This document shows, one piece after another, positions 11,661 through 19,542 of a DNA stretch of 20,144 bases. The DNA comes from Phoronis ovalis (lineage: Eukaryota; Phoronida; Phoronidae). The stretch is from NCBI GenBank assembly GCA_028565635.1, contig JAOXYB010006790.1:1-20144 (forward strand), read 5' to 3'. Position 1 is the first letter of the stretch; each line of letters begins with the position of its first letter. The position numbers were made by a program, and so were the translations under genes. The notes beneath the pieces were generated by a model. It was not told where the DNA came from, did no database searches, and saw only the letters and a list, made by a program, of their open reading frames with translations.

Positions 11661-11718
11661 GAGAGAAGATAAAATTTCAACACTTCTAGATTATTGTAGT
11701 TCTGAAAATATTAATAAA

Positions 11719-11765
11719 ACAAGATCCTACTATGTTGGCAGCCTGCTAGCATAGTAGGGTCTTGT
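11719..11765. repeat. Short near-perfect hairpin, 16-bp stem and 15-nt loop
   Basis: ACAAGATCCTACTATG (11719-11734) pairs with CATAGTAGGGTCTTGT (11750-11765), with one non-Watson-Crick position. The loop itself contains GCAG-C-CTGC, which could extend the structure. It may be a tiny foldback element or a structured transcript. The stem is shorter than a usual animal pre-miRNA. Confidence 0.6.
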
Positions 11766-12113
11766 ATTCAGGACAAAGATTACCCGGAGGAATACTGCTG
11801 TTTCATCACATATATAAATGAAAGAAAATGTGCAGTAAACGGCAATTTTATAATTAGTTCAGCGATTACGACGCATTTCAGCAGGGAAATCATCGAGAAA
11901 AGATGCTTACTTAACAGCTGTATCCGGCTTTTATGTAGTTCCTTACACAGAATTTACAGCTGCTCTGTGTAGACACTAGTAAAAGATTTTTCTCCCAGTA
12001 AAACCCAAAACTTGCATTTACCTGCTACTCAGACACAGCTTATTGGAACTACTGATAACATAGCTAATGTATACAATTTTTTGGAAAGGTAGTAACTTGA
12101 AGTCTACGAAAAA

Positions 12114-12513
12114 TTACCTTTCCTATCTAACACATGATTATGTAATCATTTTGGGTAAAAAGTCACTGTTTTCTAAATTCAAACTTCAGAAAACATAAGT
12201 CCCTACTGATACAAAGCTGAAACTTGATCAAAACTAAGTTCAAATGGAGATCTATACAACAATCTCAGATTTTAAAAAAATTACTTAATTCAAAAGTTAT
12301 ATTCCTTCAATTTCTACAGCCAGAATTTTTTATATTTTTTTCTGACACCCATATATTTAAAAACAGACCAATATTTTGGCCAAGTTTCAGCTTTGTATCG
12401 ATCTGGGCTTTGGACTTATAATTCTGAAGTTTGTGATTTGAAAAAAGTGAGTTTCACCAAAATGATTTCCTTGCTAGTTACATAATCATATGAAAGACAA
12501 TAAAGTATTTTTT
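12114..12513. repeat. Foldback / MITE-like inverted repeat, ~400 bp
   Basis: GATACAAAGCTGAAACTTG (12208-12226) is mirrored exactly at 12381-12399. The match extends outward in both arms through AAACTTCAGAA, AATCATTTTGG and ATGATTATGTAA, with indels between blocks. Arms are about 100-115 bp around a core of about 150 bp. A 65-codon open frame in the core is AT-rich shadow. No clean target duplication was found. Confidence 0.65.
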
Positions 12514-12774
12514 CATAATCCTGCTATTAGTACCACTCATCCTCAAACTATAAAGTGTGAATAATTTCCCGAACGGGTCTATAGCCACGTGACCTTAATT
12601 TCATTCCGCATGCACCAGTGATACTTACCTTCTTGTACTATGAAGAACAAAGAAGCCGCGGCAAATATTAATATATTCTGCTTTACTTGTTCCATGGATA
12701 TGTTTCACTCAATCCTCCGTAGGCTCAAAATTAAACAGTTTGACATGTATGTAAACTTTACATGATAAACTCAA

Positions 12775-13266
12775 CCCGGGGGTGACAGTCAGAATAGCTG
12801 GGTACGCGTGTTCGTTACAAACAAACAGGCACCCAGTACGCCCTGAAAGGGTATAAAATAGCTTTAAAATCTTACAAAAACGAAAAATTATTTTAGCCCC
12901 AAAAATAATGAAAGGGTGTGTTTTTACTACCTTACTTACATTATAATTAAGTCGTGTTATTTTTTCCTAAGATTTTGTGTTTTAATTTTGAATGTTATTT
13001 TGCACATTTTTTTACTTTTGTTTGCTATTTTATTTTGACGATGTTTTTGTTATTTTTTTTTTTGGTTATCGATTTTATTTGGCGACAATTTTTTTTTTGG
13101 AATTTTTTTTTTTTGGTTGCCAGTAAAGGAAGGGTATGAGTCTTGAGCTCATAGGTCCCAATAAGGGTAGGAATTTTGAGCTCCTAGTTCCCAAATATAT
13201 ATAGGTGCTTTTTTTACCCTTCTTAACAAACATTGGTACCCAGTTATTCTGACTATCACCCCCGGG
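12775..13266. mobile_element. MITE, 492 bp, perfect 8-bp target duplication, hAT-like
   Basis: The left end CCCGGGGGTGACAGTCAGAA and the reversed right end CCCGGGGGTGATAGTCAGAA match, and the match continues to about 30 bases with only two differences. The element is flanked on both sides by AAACTCAA (12767-12774 and 13267-13274), a perfect 8-bp duplication, which fixes both ends. The inside is very T-rich on the right and contains two copies of a ~37-bp unit (13135-13194, each with TTGAGCTC). No transposase is present. An 8-bp duplication is consistent with hAT-type mobilisation in trans. Confidence 0.85.
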
Positions 13267-13274
13267 AAACTCAA

Positions 13275-13740
13275 TAAACATCGATAAGAAAACCAACCAC
13301 TTGTCCTTAGAGTAAGGGCAGCATGTGTATTATTTTTTTGCTAATTCTGTGGTCAACATACACAAAAAGTCCCAACATTTAAGAAATTGCGTATGCTTAA
13401 CTAATTAAACTGAATTTAAAAATGCATACACATGTACAGACAACTAGAAATAGATCGTGAATAGTTGAGGCAGGCTATAGACATTACTCAAACATTGTAA
13501 AGTACACACCGCAACTGGCTATTAATAGATATACGAGTCAAAATATGCCTTTACGTGCCATTCTGACCTGTATATTTCCATCAATGGGGTTGTTCAATTT
13601 ATGAAGTATCATTATTTCCATGTTGCTTGTTGCAGAGATCTGAGATATAATTAAGGAATTTATCTGGTTCACAGATGAATATTACATGATTATTCTAATG
13701 AATTACTGCTCAAAGCATCAAAGCTGAAAAACTAATATGA
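13275..13740. other. Intergenic stretch, nothing recognised
   Basis: AT-rich DNA between the MITE and the region upstream of the nucleotidyltransferase-TPR gene. I see no exon, RNA gene or clear repeat. Confidence 0.35.
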
Positions 13741-13827
13741 CAACAGGAATAGTCCGAAGGTACTTGATATTATTGAACAAGGAAGGGATAAAGACAGAGA
13801 ACTGACATCTGAAACTGTCTCTGCATG

Positions 13828-14009
13828 GTAAGCCCCTTTTTGTATGAACATACGTGAACCTAAATGACTAGATACCTAAATATTTCCTACTGTACGGCAG
13901 AAAATTACACGAGTCTGAAAAAAACAAATCAATTTTTAAAACATGAACTATTAAAGTCAGATAGGAATGATAATACCTTTCAAATATAATGGCGTACGTT
14001 TTTTTCCAG
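13828..14009 (+). other. Possible 5' UTR intron of the nucleotidyltransferase-TPR gene
   Basis: A good donor (CATG|GTAAGC at 13828) and a good acceptor (GTTTTTTTCCAG ending at 14009) lie just upstream of the ATG at 14042. Splicing would leave a 32-base leader before that ATG. An ATG at the donor (13825) would then open a 15-codon frame that overlaps the main start, so if used it would act as an upstream ORF. The splice pair is seen; its use is inferred. Confidence 0.3.
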
Positions 14010-14041
14010 AATGTTGTAAAACTGACCAAACATAAGAAACC

Positions 14042-14272
14042 ATGGAAAGCCTAGAAGAACTGGATTCAAGAGAACAGCGCTTAGCTGATGAGCTCAGGAA
14101 ATCATACGATAAAGATTTAGAAAAAGATTCTATCCTTTTACATGAATTGGGAAAATTATATGCCGAAAAAGGTAAAGTCACAAAAAACCTTTTTTATTTT
14201 ACAAAAGCAGCAGCACTGCATAATTCAGCTCTGATCCGCGTACTGAAGATAAAAATCAGCAAAATGCAGTAA
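14042..14272 (+). pseudogene. N-terminal fragment of the nucleotidyltransferase-TPR gene, frameshifted
   Basis: The ATG sits in a strong context (AAACCATGG) after an in-frame TAA at 14033. The 76-codon frame is helical and TPR-like (LLHELGKLYAEKGKVTKN, then YFTKAAALHNSALIR) and ends in a stop. The next frame is open well to the left of its first possible start and reads TEDKNQQNAVKDSIIQNEQE, which naturally continues this fragment. One base appears to be missing (or two gained) at about 14237-14242. The simplest reading is one gene with a frameshift, not two genes. Confidence 0.6.
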
Positions 14273-14304
14273 AGGACTCTATAATACAAAATGAACAGGA
14301 ATTT

Positions 14305-16575
14305 TTGAAAGTTATAACTGAGAAGAACTATTTTCCCCATGAATTGCCAGGAAGCCAATCAGAGGACCACAAAACAGCTTTGAATGAAATAAGATTAAAA
14401 ATAAAAACGCAAACAGAAATAATTTGGGAGGATATAAAAAGTAATTACAGCACTGATATGGAAAATGACAATCGCATGCAAAAAGAAAAACAATTAATTA
14501 ATGAAATTCAAGATCTCTTCGCTTTCATAAAAAATGAAATGGAGAAATTTGTTCGGAATCTGCTCTATAAATGTTTTGATATTCTTGGAAAGCCTACCAT
14601 GAAGTATGCAATACTAGAATTAGGATCCTGGGCAAGACAAGAACTGACTCCATACTCTGATATTGAGTTTGCAATTCTAATAGCAAATGAAGATGAAACT
14701 ACAAAACAATACTTTCGAACTTTAACACATTTACTACATATATTCGTGATAAATCTTGGTGAAACTCCATTACCCGCTCTCGCAATAAAGTCCCTAAATG
14801 ATTTTGATAGACATGATGATTGGTTCTATGATTCAGTCACGTGTAATGGTATTTGTTTTGATGGTTCAATGCCATGGGCTTGCAAAACCCCATTGGGAAG
14901 ACCAGATCGAGAAATTGGTGGTGAAAATAGACCAGGCATTGAGTTAATAATGACTCCCAGTAACATGGCAAAAATTCAAAACGAAGTGGTGGCACTGAAA
15001 GAAGGATATCACTTGGCTGACATTTTAGCTACTATTGACTTATTGGATGGGGATGGTTCACTACTAAGTAATTGCATTGAAGCCATGAAACAAGAAACAA
15101 CAAAGAATAGAAAACTGACATCAAAGTTGACATTTTTTAATGACCTGCTAACCTATCAAGGGAAACTATACAATGACCAGGAATACATAACTTTAAGTAA
15201 AATAAATGTTAAGTCTGAACTCTATCGCTTACCAACTTTACTTGCGGGTAATTTGAAGATCTTTCTGGGACTTTCTGGAAATACACCATGGCAGATATGT
15301 GCTAATTTAGCATCCAGCAATGTAACCACAGAAGCAGCAAATCAAAATATGCAGTTTACAATTTCTTTAGTAACTATTTTACGGTTACAGACTTACCTAC
15401 AAAGTGAAGGCCAAAGAGAGGTTATTTCCACTTACCCACAGTTTAAGGAAGCTCTTCTGTCAGAAGAGACTAGATCTAGGCATATATTTTATTTAGATAA
15501 CTTAGAAATTCTGTTACGCTTGTACTTTACTATAATACCAATGACACTTTTTTTCTCAAAACTACTTTTAAGTAAAATAACTCCACATACTCTAACTAGA
15601 AAAAAGACATCTGAGGATTTTTATGATGACAAAGATATTGTTCGCACAATGCTTTATTATAAACTTGGGCAATATGACAAAGCAGTAAAACACTGTGAAA
15701 AGAATGCCATTGCTGGTGATATAAATTCAATAGCATACTTAGGTCTTATATATCAAAAACAAGGTAACAATGAAGAAGCATTAAGGTATCATCTTCAATG
15801 TGAAGGAATGCAAAAACAGTTGTATGGGGACATTAATCATCCTGGCATAGCAGCATCACTCGGTAATATTGGAACTGCTTACGTATCACTTGGTAATCAT
15901 AAAGAGGCATTAAAATATCAACTCCAGAGCAAAGACATGATAAAAAAATTGTATGGGGACATTGATAATGCTGACATGGCATCATCACTCAATAACATTG
16001 GAAATACTTACCAATCACTTGGTAATCATCGAGAGGCATTAAAATATTTACTCCAGAGTAAAGAAATGAGGAAAAAATTGTATGGGGACATTGCTCATCC
16101 TAAAATGGCAGGATCATTCAATGACATTGGAAATACTTACCAATCACTTGGTAATTATAAAGAGGCATTAAAATATCAACTCCAGAGTAAAGAAATGTGG
16201 AAAAAGTGGTATGGGGACTTTGCTCATCCTGACATGGCATCATCACTCAGTAACACTCGAATGGCAGGAACACTCAATAACATTGGAACCATTTACCAAT
16301 CACTTGGTGATCAGAAAGAGGCATTAAAATATTATCTCCAGAGTAAAGAAATGATGAAAAAACTATATGGGGACATTGCTTATCCTGCCATGGCATCATC
16401 ACTCAATAACATTGGAAATACTTACCAATCACTTGGCAATCATCGAGAGGCATTAAAATATCAACTCCAGAGTAAAGACATGTGGAAAAAATTGTATGAG
16501 AACATTGCTCATCCTGAAATGGCATCATTACTCAGTAACATTGGAAATACTTACCGTGTACCAAGCACTTGGTGA
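14305..16575 (+). CDS. DUF294/GlnD-type nucleotidyltransferase fused to KLC-like TPR array, main open frame of a damaged gene
   Basis: The frame is open for 756 codons but has no ATG at its start; the likely start is the ATG at 14042 in another frame. Residues about 60-200 form a nucleotidyltransferase domain: ELGSWARQELTPYSDIEFAI carries the Gly-Ser motif (107-108) and the metal-binding D119 and E121, and NGICFDGSMPWACKTPLGR (181-199) holds D186, a candidate third carboxylate. Residues about 200-430 are helical, like the C-terminal part of DUF294 proteins. From about 446 come TPRs of the kinesin-light-chain/nephrocystin type, six of them 43-residue units (GNHREALKYQLQSKEM...HPDMASSLNNIGNTYQSL). 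The predicted protein would be intracellular and soluble, transferring a nucleotide to an unknown target held or sensed by the TPRs; substrate is unknown. The frame ends abnormally (NTYRVPSTW) at a 7-bp insertion. Domain call is firm; activity and function are inferred. Confidence 0.8.
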   Translation: MKVITEKNYFPHELPGSQSEDHKTALNEIRLKIKTQTEIIWEDIKSNYSTDMENDNRMQKEKQLINEIQDLFAFIKNEMEKFVRNLLYKCFDILGKPTMKYAILELGSWARQELTPYSDIEFAILIANEDETTKQYFRTLTHLLHIFVINLGETPLPALAIKSLNDFDRHDDWFYDSVTCNGICFDGSMPWACKTPLGRPDREIGGENRPGIELIMTPSNMAKIQNEVVALKEGYHLADILATIDLLDGDGSLLSNCIEAMKQETTKNRKLTSKLTFFNDLLTYQGKLYNDQEYITLSKINVKSELYRLPTLLAGNLKIFLGLSGNTPWQICANLASSNVTTEAANQNMQFTISLVTILRLQTYLQSEGQREVISTYPQFKEALLSEETRSRHIFYLDNLEILLRLYFTIIPMTLFFSKLLLSKITPHTLTRKKTSEDFYDDKDIVRTMLYYKLGQYDKAVKHCEKNAIAGDINSIAYLGLIYQKQGNNEEALRYHLQCEGMQKQLYGDINHPGIAASLGNIGTAYVSLGNHKEALKYQLQSKDMIKKLYGDIDNADMASSLNNIGNTYQSLGNHREALKYLLQSKEMRKKLYGDIAHPKMAGSFNDIGNTYQSLGNYKEALKYQLQSKEMWKKWYGDFAHPDMASSLSNTRMAGTLNNIGTIYQSLGDQKEALKYYLQSKEMMKKLYGDIAYPAMASSLNNIGNTYQSLGNHREALKYQLQSKDMWKKLYENIAHPEMASLLSNIGNTYRVPSTW

Positions 16576-16699
16576 TCATAAAAAGGCATTATAATATAAT
16601 CTTCAGAGTAAAGAAATGAGGAAAAAATTGCATGGCGACCTTTCTCATCCTGATGTGGTAGCATCACTCCACAATTTAGGACATACATATATGTCTCTG
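15763..16699 (+). repeat. 129-bp DNA repeat array encoding 43-residue TPR units
   Basis: Units start at GGT codons at 15763, 15892, 16021, 16150, 16306, 16435 and 16571. Spacing is exactly 129 bases except for 156 (a 27-bp in-frame partial duplication in the fourth unit, giving SNTRMAGTLNN) and 136 (a 7-bp insertion in the sixth). Units 2 to 6 are very similar at DNA level, suggesting recent expansion or gene conversion; the first and last are more diverged. Confidence 0.85.
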
Positions 16700-16860
16700 T
16701 GCAATTACAAAGAAGCAATACAATATTTTGTGGAATGCAAAGACATTGAAAATTATCTGCATGGTGAAGCATCAATTTATGTTGTTCAGTATCTGACGTT
16801 ATTAGCCAAAGTTGATCTTATAATTAAGAATTATCACCTGATTTGCTATCCCTTTTGTCA
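16595..16860 (+). pseudogene. C-terminal TPR fragment of the same gene, after frameshift and stop
   Basis: After the 7-bp insertion the TPR pattern resumes one frame over. It reads GDHKKAL, hits TAA at 16592-16594, then continues as YNLQSKEMRKKLHGDLSHPD, with ASLHNLGHTYMSLCNYKEAI and YFVECKDIENYLHGEASIYV. The 129-bp spacing is kept, so this is the true downstream part of the array. Similarity fades after about 16830, and the frame then runs into the CCCTAA-type repeat. As it stands this part could not be translated with the rest. Confidence 0.6.
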
Positions 16861-16886
16861 CGTATCTGCACTAATAATTCAAAATG

Positions 16887-16924
16887 CTAACCCTACCCTA
16901 ACCCTAGCCTTAATCTTACCCTAA
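16887..16924 (+). repeat. Interstitial telomere-like (CCCTAA) patch
   Basis: CTAACCCTACCCTAACCCTA followed by degenerate GCCTTAATCTTACCCTAA gives about six imperfect units of the metazoan telomere repeat in its C-strand orientation. It lies directly after the decayed end of the TPR fragment. Confidence 0.6.
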
Positions 16925-16938
16925 ATATAATAGTAAAA

Positions 16939-16980
16939 CATATATCTGAACCTAGTTACAGGAAGCATATATCTGAACCT
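16939..16980. repeat. Two-copy 15-bp direct repeat
   Basis: CATATATCTGAACCT occurs at 16939-16953 and 16966-16980, 27 bases apart, just after the telomere-like patch. The copies could mark a small duplication or insertion scar. Confidence 0.5.
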
Positions 16981-17123
16981 TTAAAAATAGGAACAAATGC
17001 ATCATAGTGTTATTGCCTTAGAATATATTCTGTACAGCATAGGATCATTGCAGAAGATACCATCAGCCATACTTATCGAAAATGGAATAGAAACTATCAT
17101 CCTTATTTATCGAATGATGGAAT

Positions 17124-17315
17124 TTGCATCAGGTGCCCGAAGACACTTATTTTGAAGGTACAATCTGCAAGTTCTTCATGATGGAATCGCTACTAGTACT
17201 GTTAATTGGAGTTTGTTATAATTGCATTGGAATGCACGACAAGGCTATCAAAGCAATCACAGAGTGCATAGACGTGGAACTTATTTTTCAGGCCGTGGTG
17301 ATATTCAATATATAG
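17124..17315 (+). pseudogene. Possible distal TPR scrap of the nucleotidyltransferase-TPR gene
   Basis: The frame contains LLIGVCYNCIGMHDKAIKAI followed by TECIDVE, which has the helix-turn-helix spacing of a TPR unit (small residues, then G-x-HDKAIKA). It is in a third frame relative to the upstream parts and has no splice link that I can establish. It may be a decayed further repeat of the same gene or chance. A pyrimidine-rich AG (TTATTTTTCAG) follows at about 17281-17291. Confidence 0.25.
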
Positions 17316-17496
17316 AAATAATGTCACTTATTATTTGCACCACATATTCATGCCTATTCACCATAGCATACATGCACATTCACGCCTATTCACGTAACCT
17401 ATCTGAAGTCTTATATGATACAAACAGTGTCATCACATGCTCGCCAGGTGACGTGCTGCGAACCAGGTGGCGATCACTGGCCGAGTTGATCCAAGT

Positions 17497-17850
17497 CAGG
17501 GGGGCACATGGGTCAAATGCTGGGTCCACATGCGCGAACGAAAAATCGCGTGAAAAGGGTAAAAAAAATTCAACCAAGCGCTTTCCGCGTTACGGATATA
17601 TATTTAGCTAAATATTGGCAAATAGGGTGTTGTTTTAGCACGAGTTACAGACGCGTAAAAAGGGTACTATGTTTATCACCACTAGCTGTGCAAAAAGGGT
17701 ATATTTTTCAGCCATCAGATGAAAATCAGCCCGACATAAAACTTTGGGACTGGTCAGAAATTATCACAGGGGGGGGGTGCAAGGAAAACCCAAAAATTGT
17801 CCCACGTAGCATCATTTACCCTTCAACTTCTGCTGGGGCCCTCGCCGGGT
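17497..17850. mobile_element. Inverted-repeat element copy, right end uncertain
   Basis: The left end CAGGGGGGCACATGGGTCAA, continuing to GGGTCCACATGCGCGAAC, matches the reversed right end of the element ending at about 19542 (CCGGGGGGTCACGTATGTAA, then GGGTCCACATAACATGCGCA). Inside are at least three copies of AAAAGGGTA followed by T-rich sequence (near 17554, 17657 and 17694). A weak mirror of the left end lies near 17805-17850. No clean target duplication was found. The small open frames here are element sequence, not genes. Confidence 0.45.
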
Positions 17851-17885
17851 CAGACTTAGAAAAATTAATAGCCGTGCGTTTTTAA

Positions 17886-18357
17886 CCCCTTATAACATAT
17901 CAACGTCATTGTACATCTGTGCAAGATATGCTAGCTTCTACATATGATGTTACTTAATTATGAAACAGGTCCGAATTTATTTTGGGCAGTTAGGGCCAGG
18001 TAATAATGAGAGTTAACAATTTTTTATTTTTGGATGCATAGGGGATGCATTTTTATTTTGGCCTTCGTCATGAACTGAATTCTCCTAAACAGTTATTAAT
18101 CTAAAGAGTAAACGTAGAAAAAATTAGACTTCAAATATTATTATTAACTATCAATTGGAATGTTTGTATCCTATTGCAATAAATGAATGTGAACATTTTA
18201 ATCTAGGTACATGTATATAAGGTAAAAGATCTAGTTGTGTTTTAACAGGTTTAATGACTTGAGTTGACTGCAAGTTTACAAATATTGTTTTTTTTTTATT
18301 TCTAAGAATATTAGTTAACATTTTCTCTTTCAAACCAGATCTTAAAATGTCTTTAAA
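17886..18357. other. Intergenic stretch, nothing recognised
   Basis: AT-rich DNA. No exon with matching boundaries, no RNA gene and no repeat that I can define. Confidence 0.35.
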
Positions 18358-18430
18358 AATGCACCAGAAACTATAAATTGCGTTCTAAATTTCATAGTTT
18401 TCCCACGGGGTAGTGCCCTCGGACCCCTCT
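18358..18430 (+). repeat. Dispersed 73-bp repeat, copy 1
   Basis: It starts AATGCACCAGA, ends CGGACCCCTCT and has a GGGG/CCC-rich middle. A second copy of almost the same length in the same orientation lies at 19032-19103. Ends agree well; the middle is diverged. Length and dispersal suggest the tail of a transposon family. Confidence 0.5.
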
Positions 18431-19031
18431 TCAATACATACCACCAGTCATTTAATAACTGAATAATAGATTTTTTAAATAACATACTACCATGCCATTC
18501 CTTATCAGAAAAGAGCACTGCAATGTGATGACTACACATAAGTACTTTATATAATATATATGTACAGCCCTGGATACAACTAGGCAGTCTATGAATACCC
18601 AAGAATACTTGTTGTTGCAGTAATTTAAAATAAACAGAATTTGGGCTACATATTCCATCTAATTTACGAGTGAGAAGTTTGAAAAAACTATTGTGTAGAC
18701 TTTTTTTGGAAGTTTTAAATTTAGGTTATAGAGTAGTTTTACATTGAGTAGTGATCAGGACTCTTAATTCTAAGCTTGGTGTAGTGATCCCGGATAGTGA
18801 TTCATATTTGACTTGTTTCACCGCAGTGGCGTCATCAGATCAAATAAGTCTCAGTTTTTGGCTAGTTTGGAAGCAATTTTTCAGCAAGGTCTCTGTAATA
18901 TCCCAAATAAGTACGGTGAAATTTGATTTTTGCACTGATTTATTCAAAAAGTTGCAATCTGTATATAAAAGAAGTTTGAATGTATAAAAAGTGACACAAT
19001 GTGTCATGGCAAAGGACTAGAAGAGTCCAAG
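18431..19031. other. Stretch between two dispersed repeat copies, no gene recognised
   Basis: AT-rich DNA. Open frames on both strands here are short and show no domain or splice boundary. Because copies of the same 73-bp repeat flank it in direct orientation, it could be part of a larger element, but I see no other sign of one. Confidence 0.3.
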
Positions 19032-19103
19032 AATGCACCAGATTGCAGGAAATCATATAAAATGTTCAAAAATTGTCCCGGAGGCATAACCCCAGACCCC
19101 TCT
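19032..19103 (+). repeat. Dispersed 73-bp repeat, copy 2
   Basis: It starts AATGCACCAGATTGCAGGAA and ends CCAGACCCCTCT. It is the partner of the copy at 18358-18430, in the same orientation and 72 bp long. Confidence 0.5.
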
Positions 19104-19124
19104 AGTTACGTTTCGCACCCTGCG

Positions 19125-19542
19125 GGCACTCTCATGAATGCCTCCTAACTCAAATTTATGTAAAAGGGGTCATAGTTTGTGCGCATTATCTAAGGGGAGG
19201 AGTTACAATTTTGCACAAGTCCTGGAGGGGGGATTGAATTTTCTTATACACAATAAATGCTTCAATTTTAATTTCAAGTTTAACTTTATGGAGGACATTA
19301 TATTCTCTGAAAACTTAAGTTTTTACTCCCAATCTGTGAAAGGGCATGATTTTAGTTCAGGTCCGCCAAAGGGTATAATTTTTAATAAGTGTGAGGTCTG
19401 CCAAAGGGTCACTTTTTAAACCTACAAGTCTTTCAAAGGGGTGTTTTTTTGGCAGCCTATATATGCGTTTAGGCTTTTTTAAAACCTGTGTTTGCGCATG
19501 TTATGTGGACCCACCCTTTACATACGTGACCCCCCGGGGCTT
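19125..19542. mobile_element. Inverted-repeat element copy with tandem AAAGGGT units
   Basis: The right end is firm by comparison: its reverse complement CCGGGGGGTCACGTATGTAA, then GGGTCCACAT, matches the left end at 17497. The left end is placed only by weak similarity (GCGGGCACTCTCATGAATG). Inside, a ~33-36-bp unit with GTC-GCCAAAGGGT plus TTTTTAA occurs at 19361, 19396 and 19428, with looser copies near 19165, 19190 and 19333. An open frame of 93 codons at 19138-19419 is made of these repeats and I do not call it a gene. Confidence 0.45.

Noticed and set aside
14623-14670. cGAS/OAS-type immune nucleotidyltransferase
   Set aside because: The Gly-Ser motif context (GSWARQELTPYSDIE) fits the DUF294/GlnD clade better, and no other cGAS/OAS feature is seen.
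15763-16699. CRISPR array or satellite DNA
   Set aside because: The period of 129 bases keeps frame and encodes TPR units; there are no alternating unique spacers.
14042-16860. Bacterial contamination as source of the nucleotidyltransferase-TPR gene
   Set aside because: Flanks carry spliceosomal exons and the same transposon families on both sides, and base composition matches the host. There is no bacterial operon context or ribosome binding site.
17222-17885. Overlapping open frames of 129 and 125 codons
   Set aside because: They cover the inverted-repeat element starting at 17497 and its AAAAGGGTA units; no domain is visible.
19138-19419. 93-codon open frame, plus strand
   Set aside because: It is made of the repeated GCCAAAGGGT units of a transposon copy.
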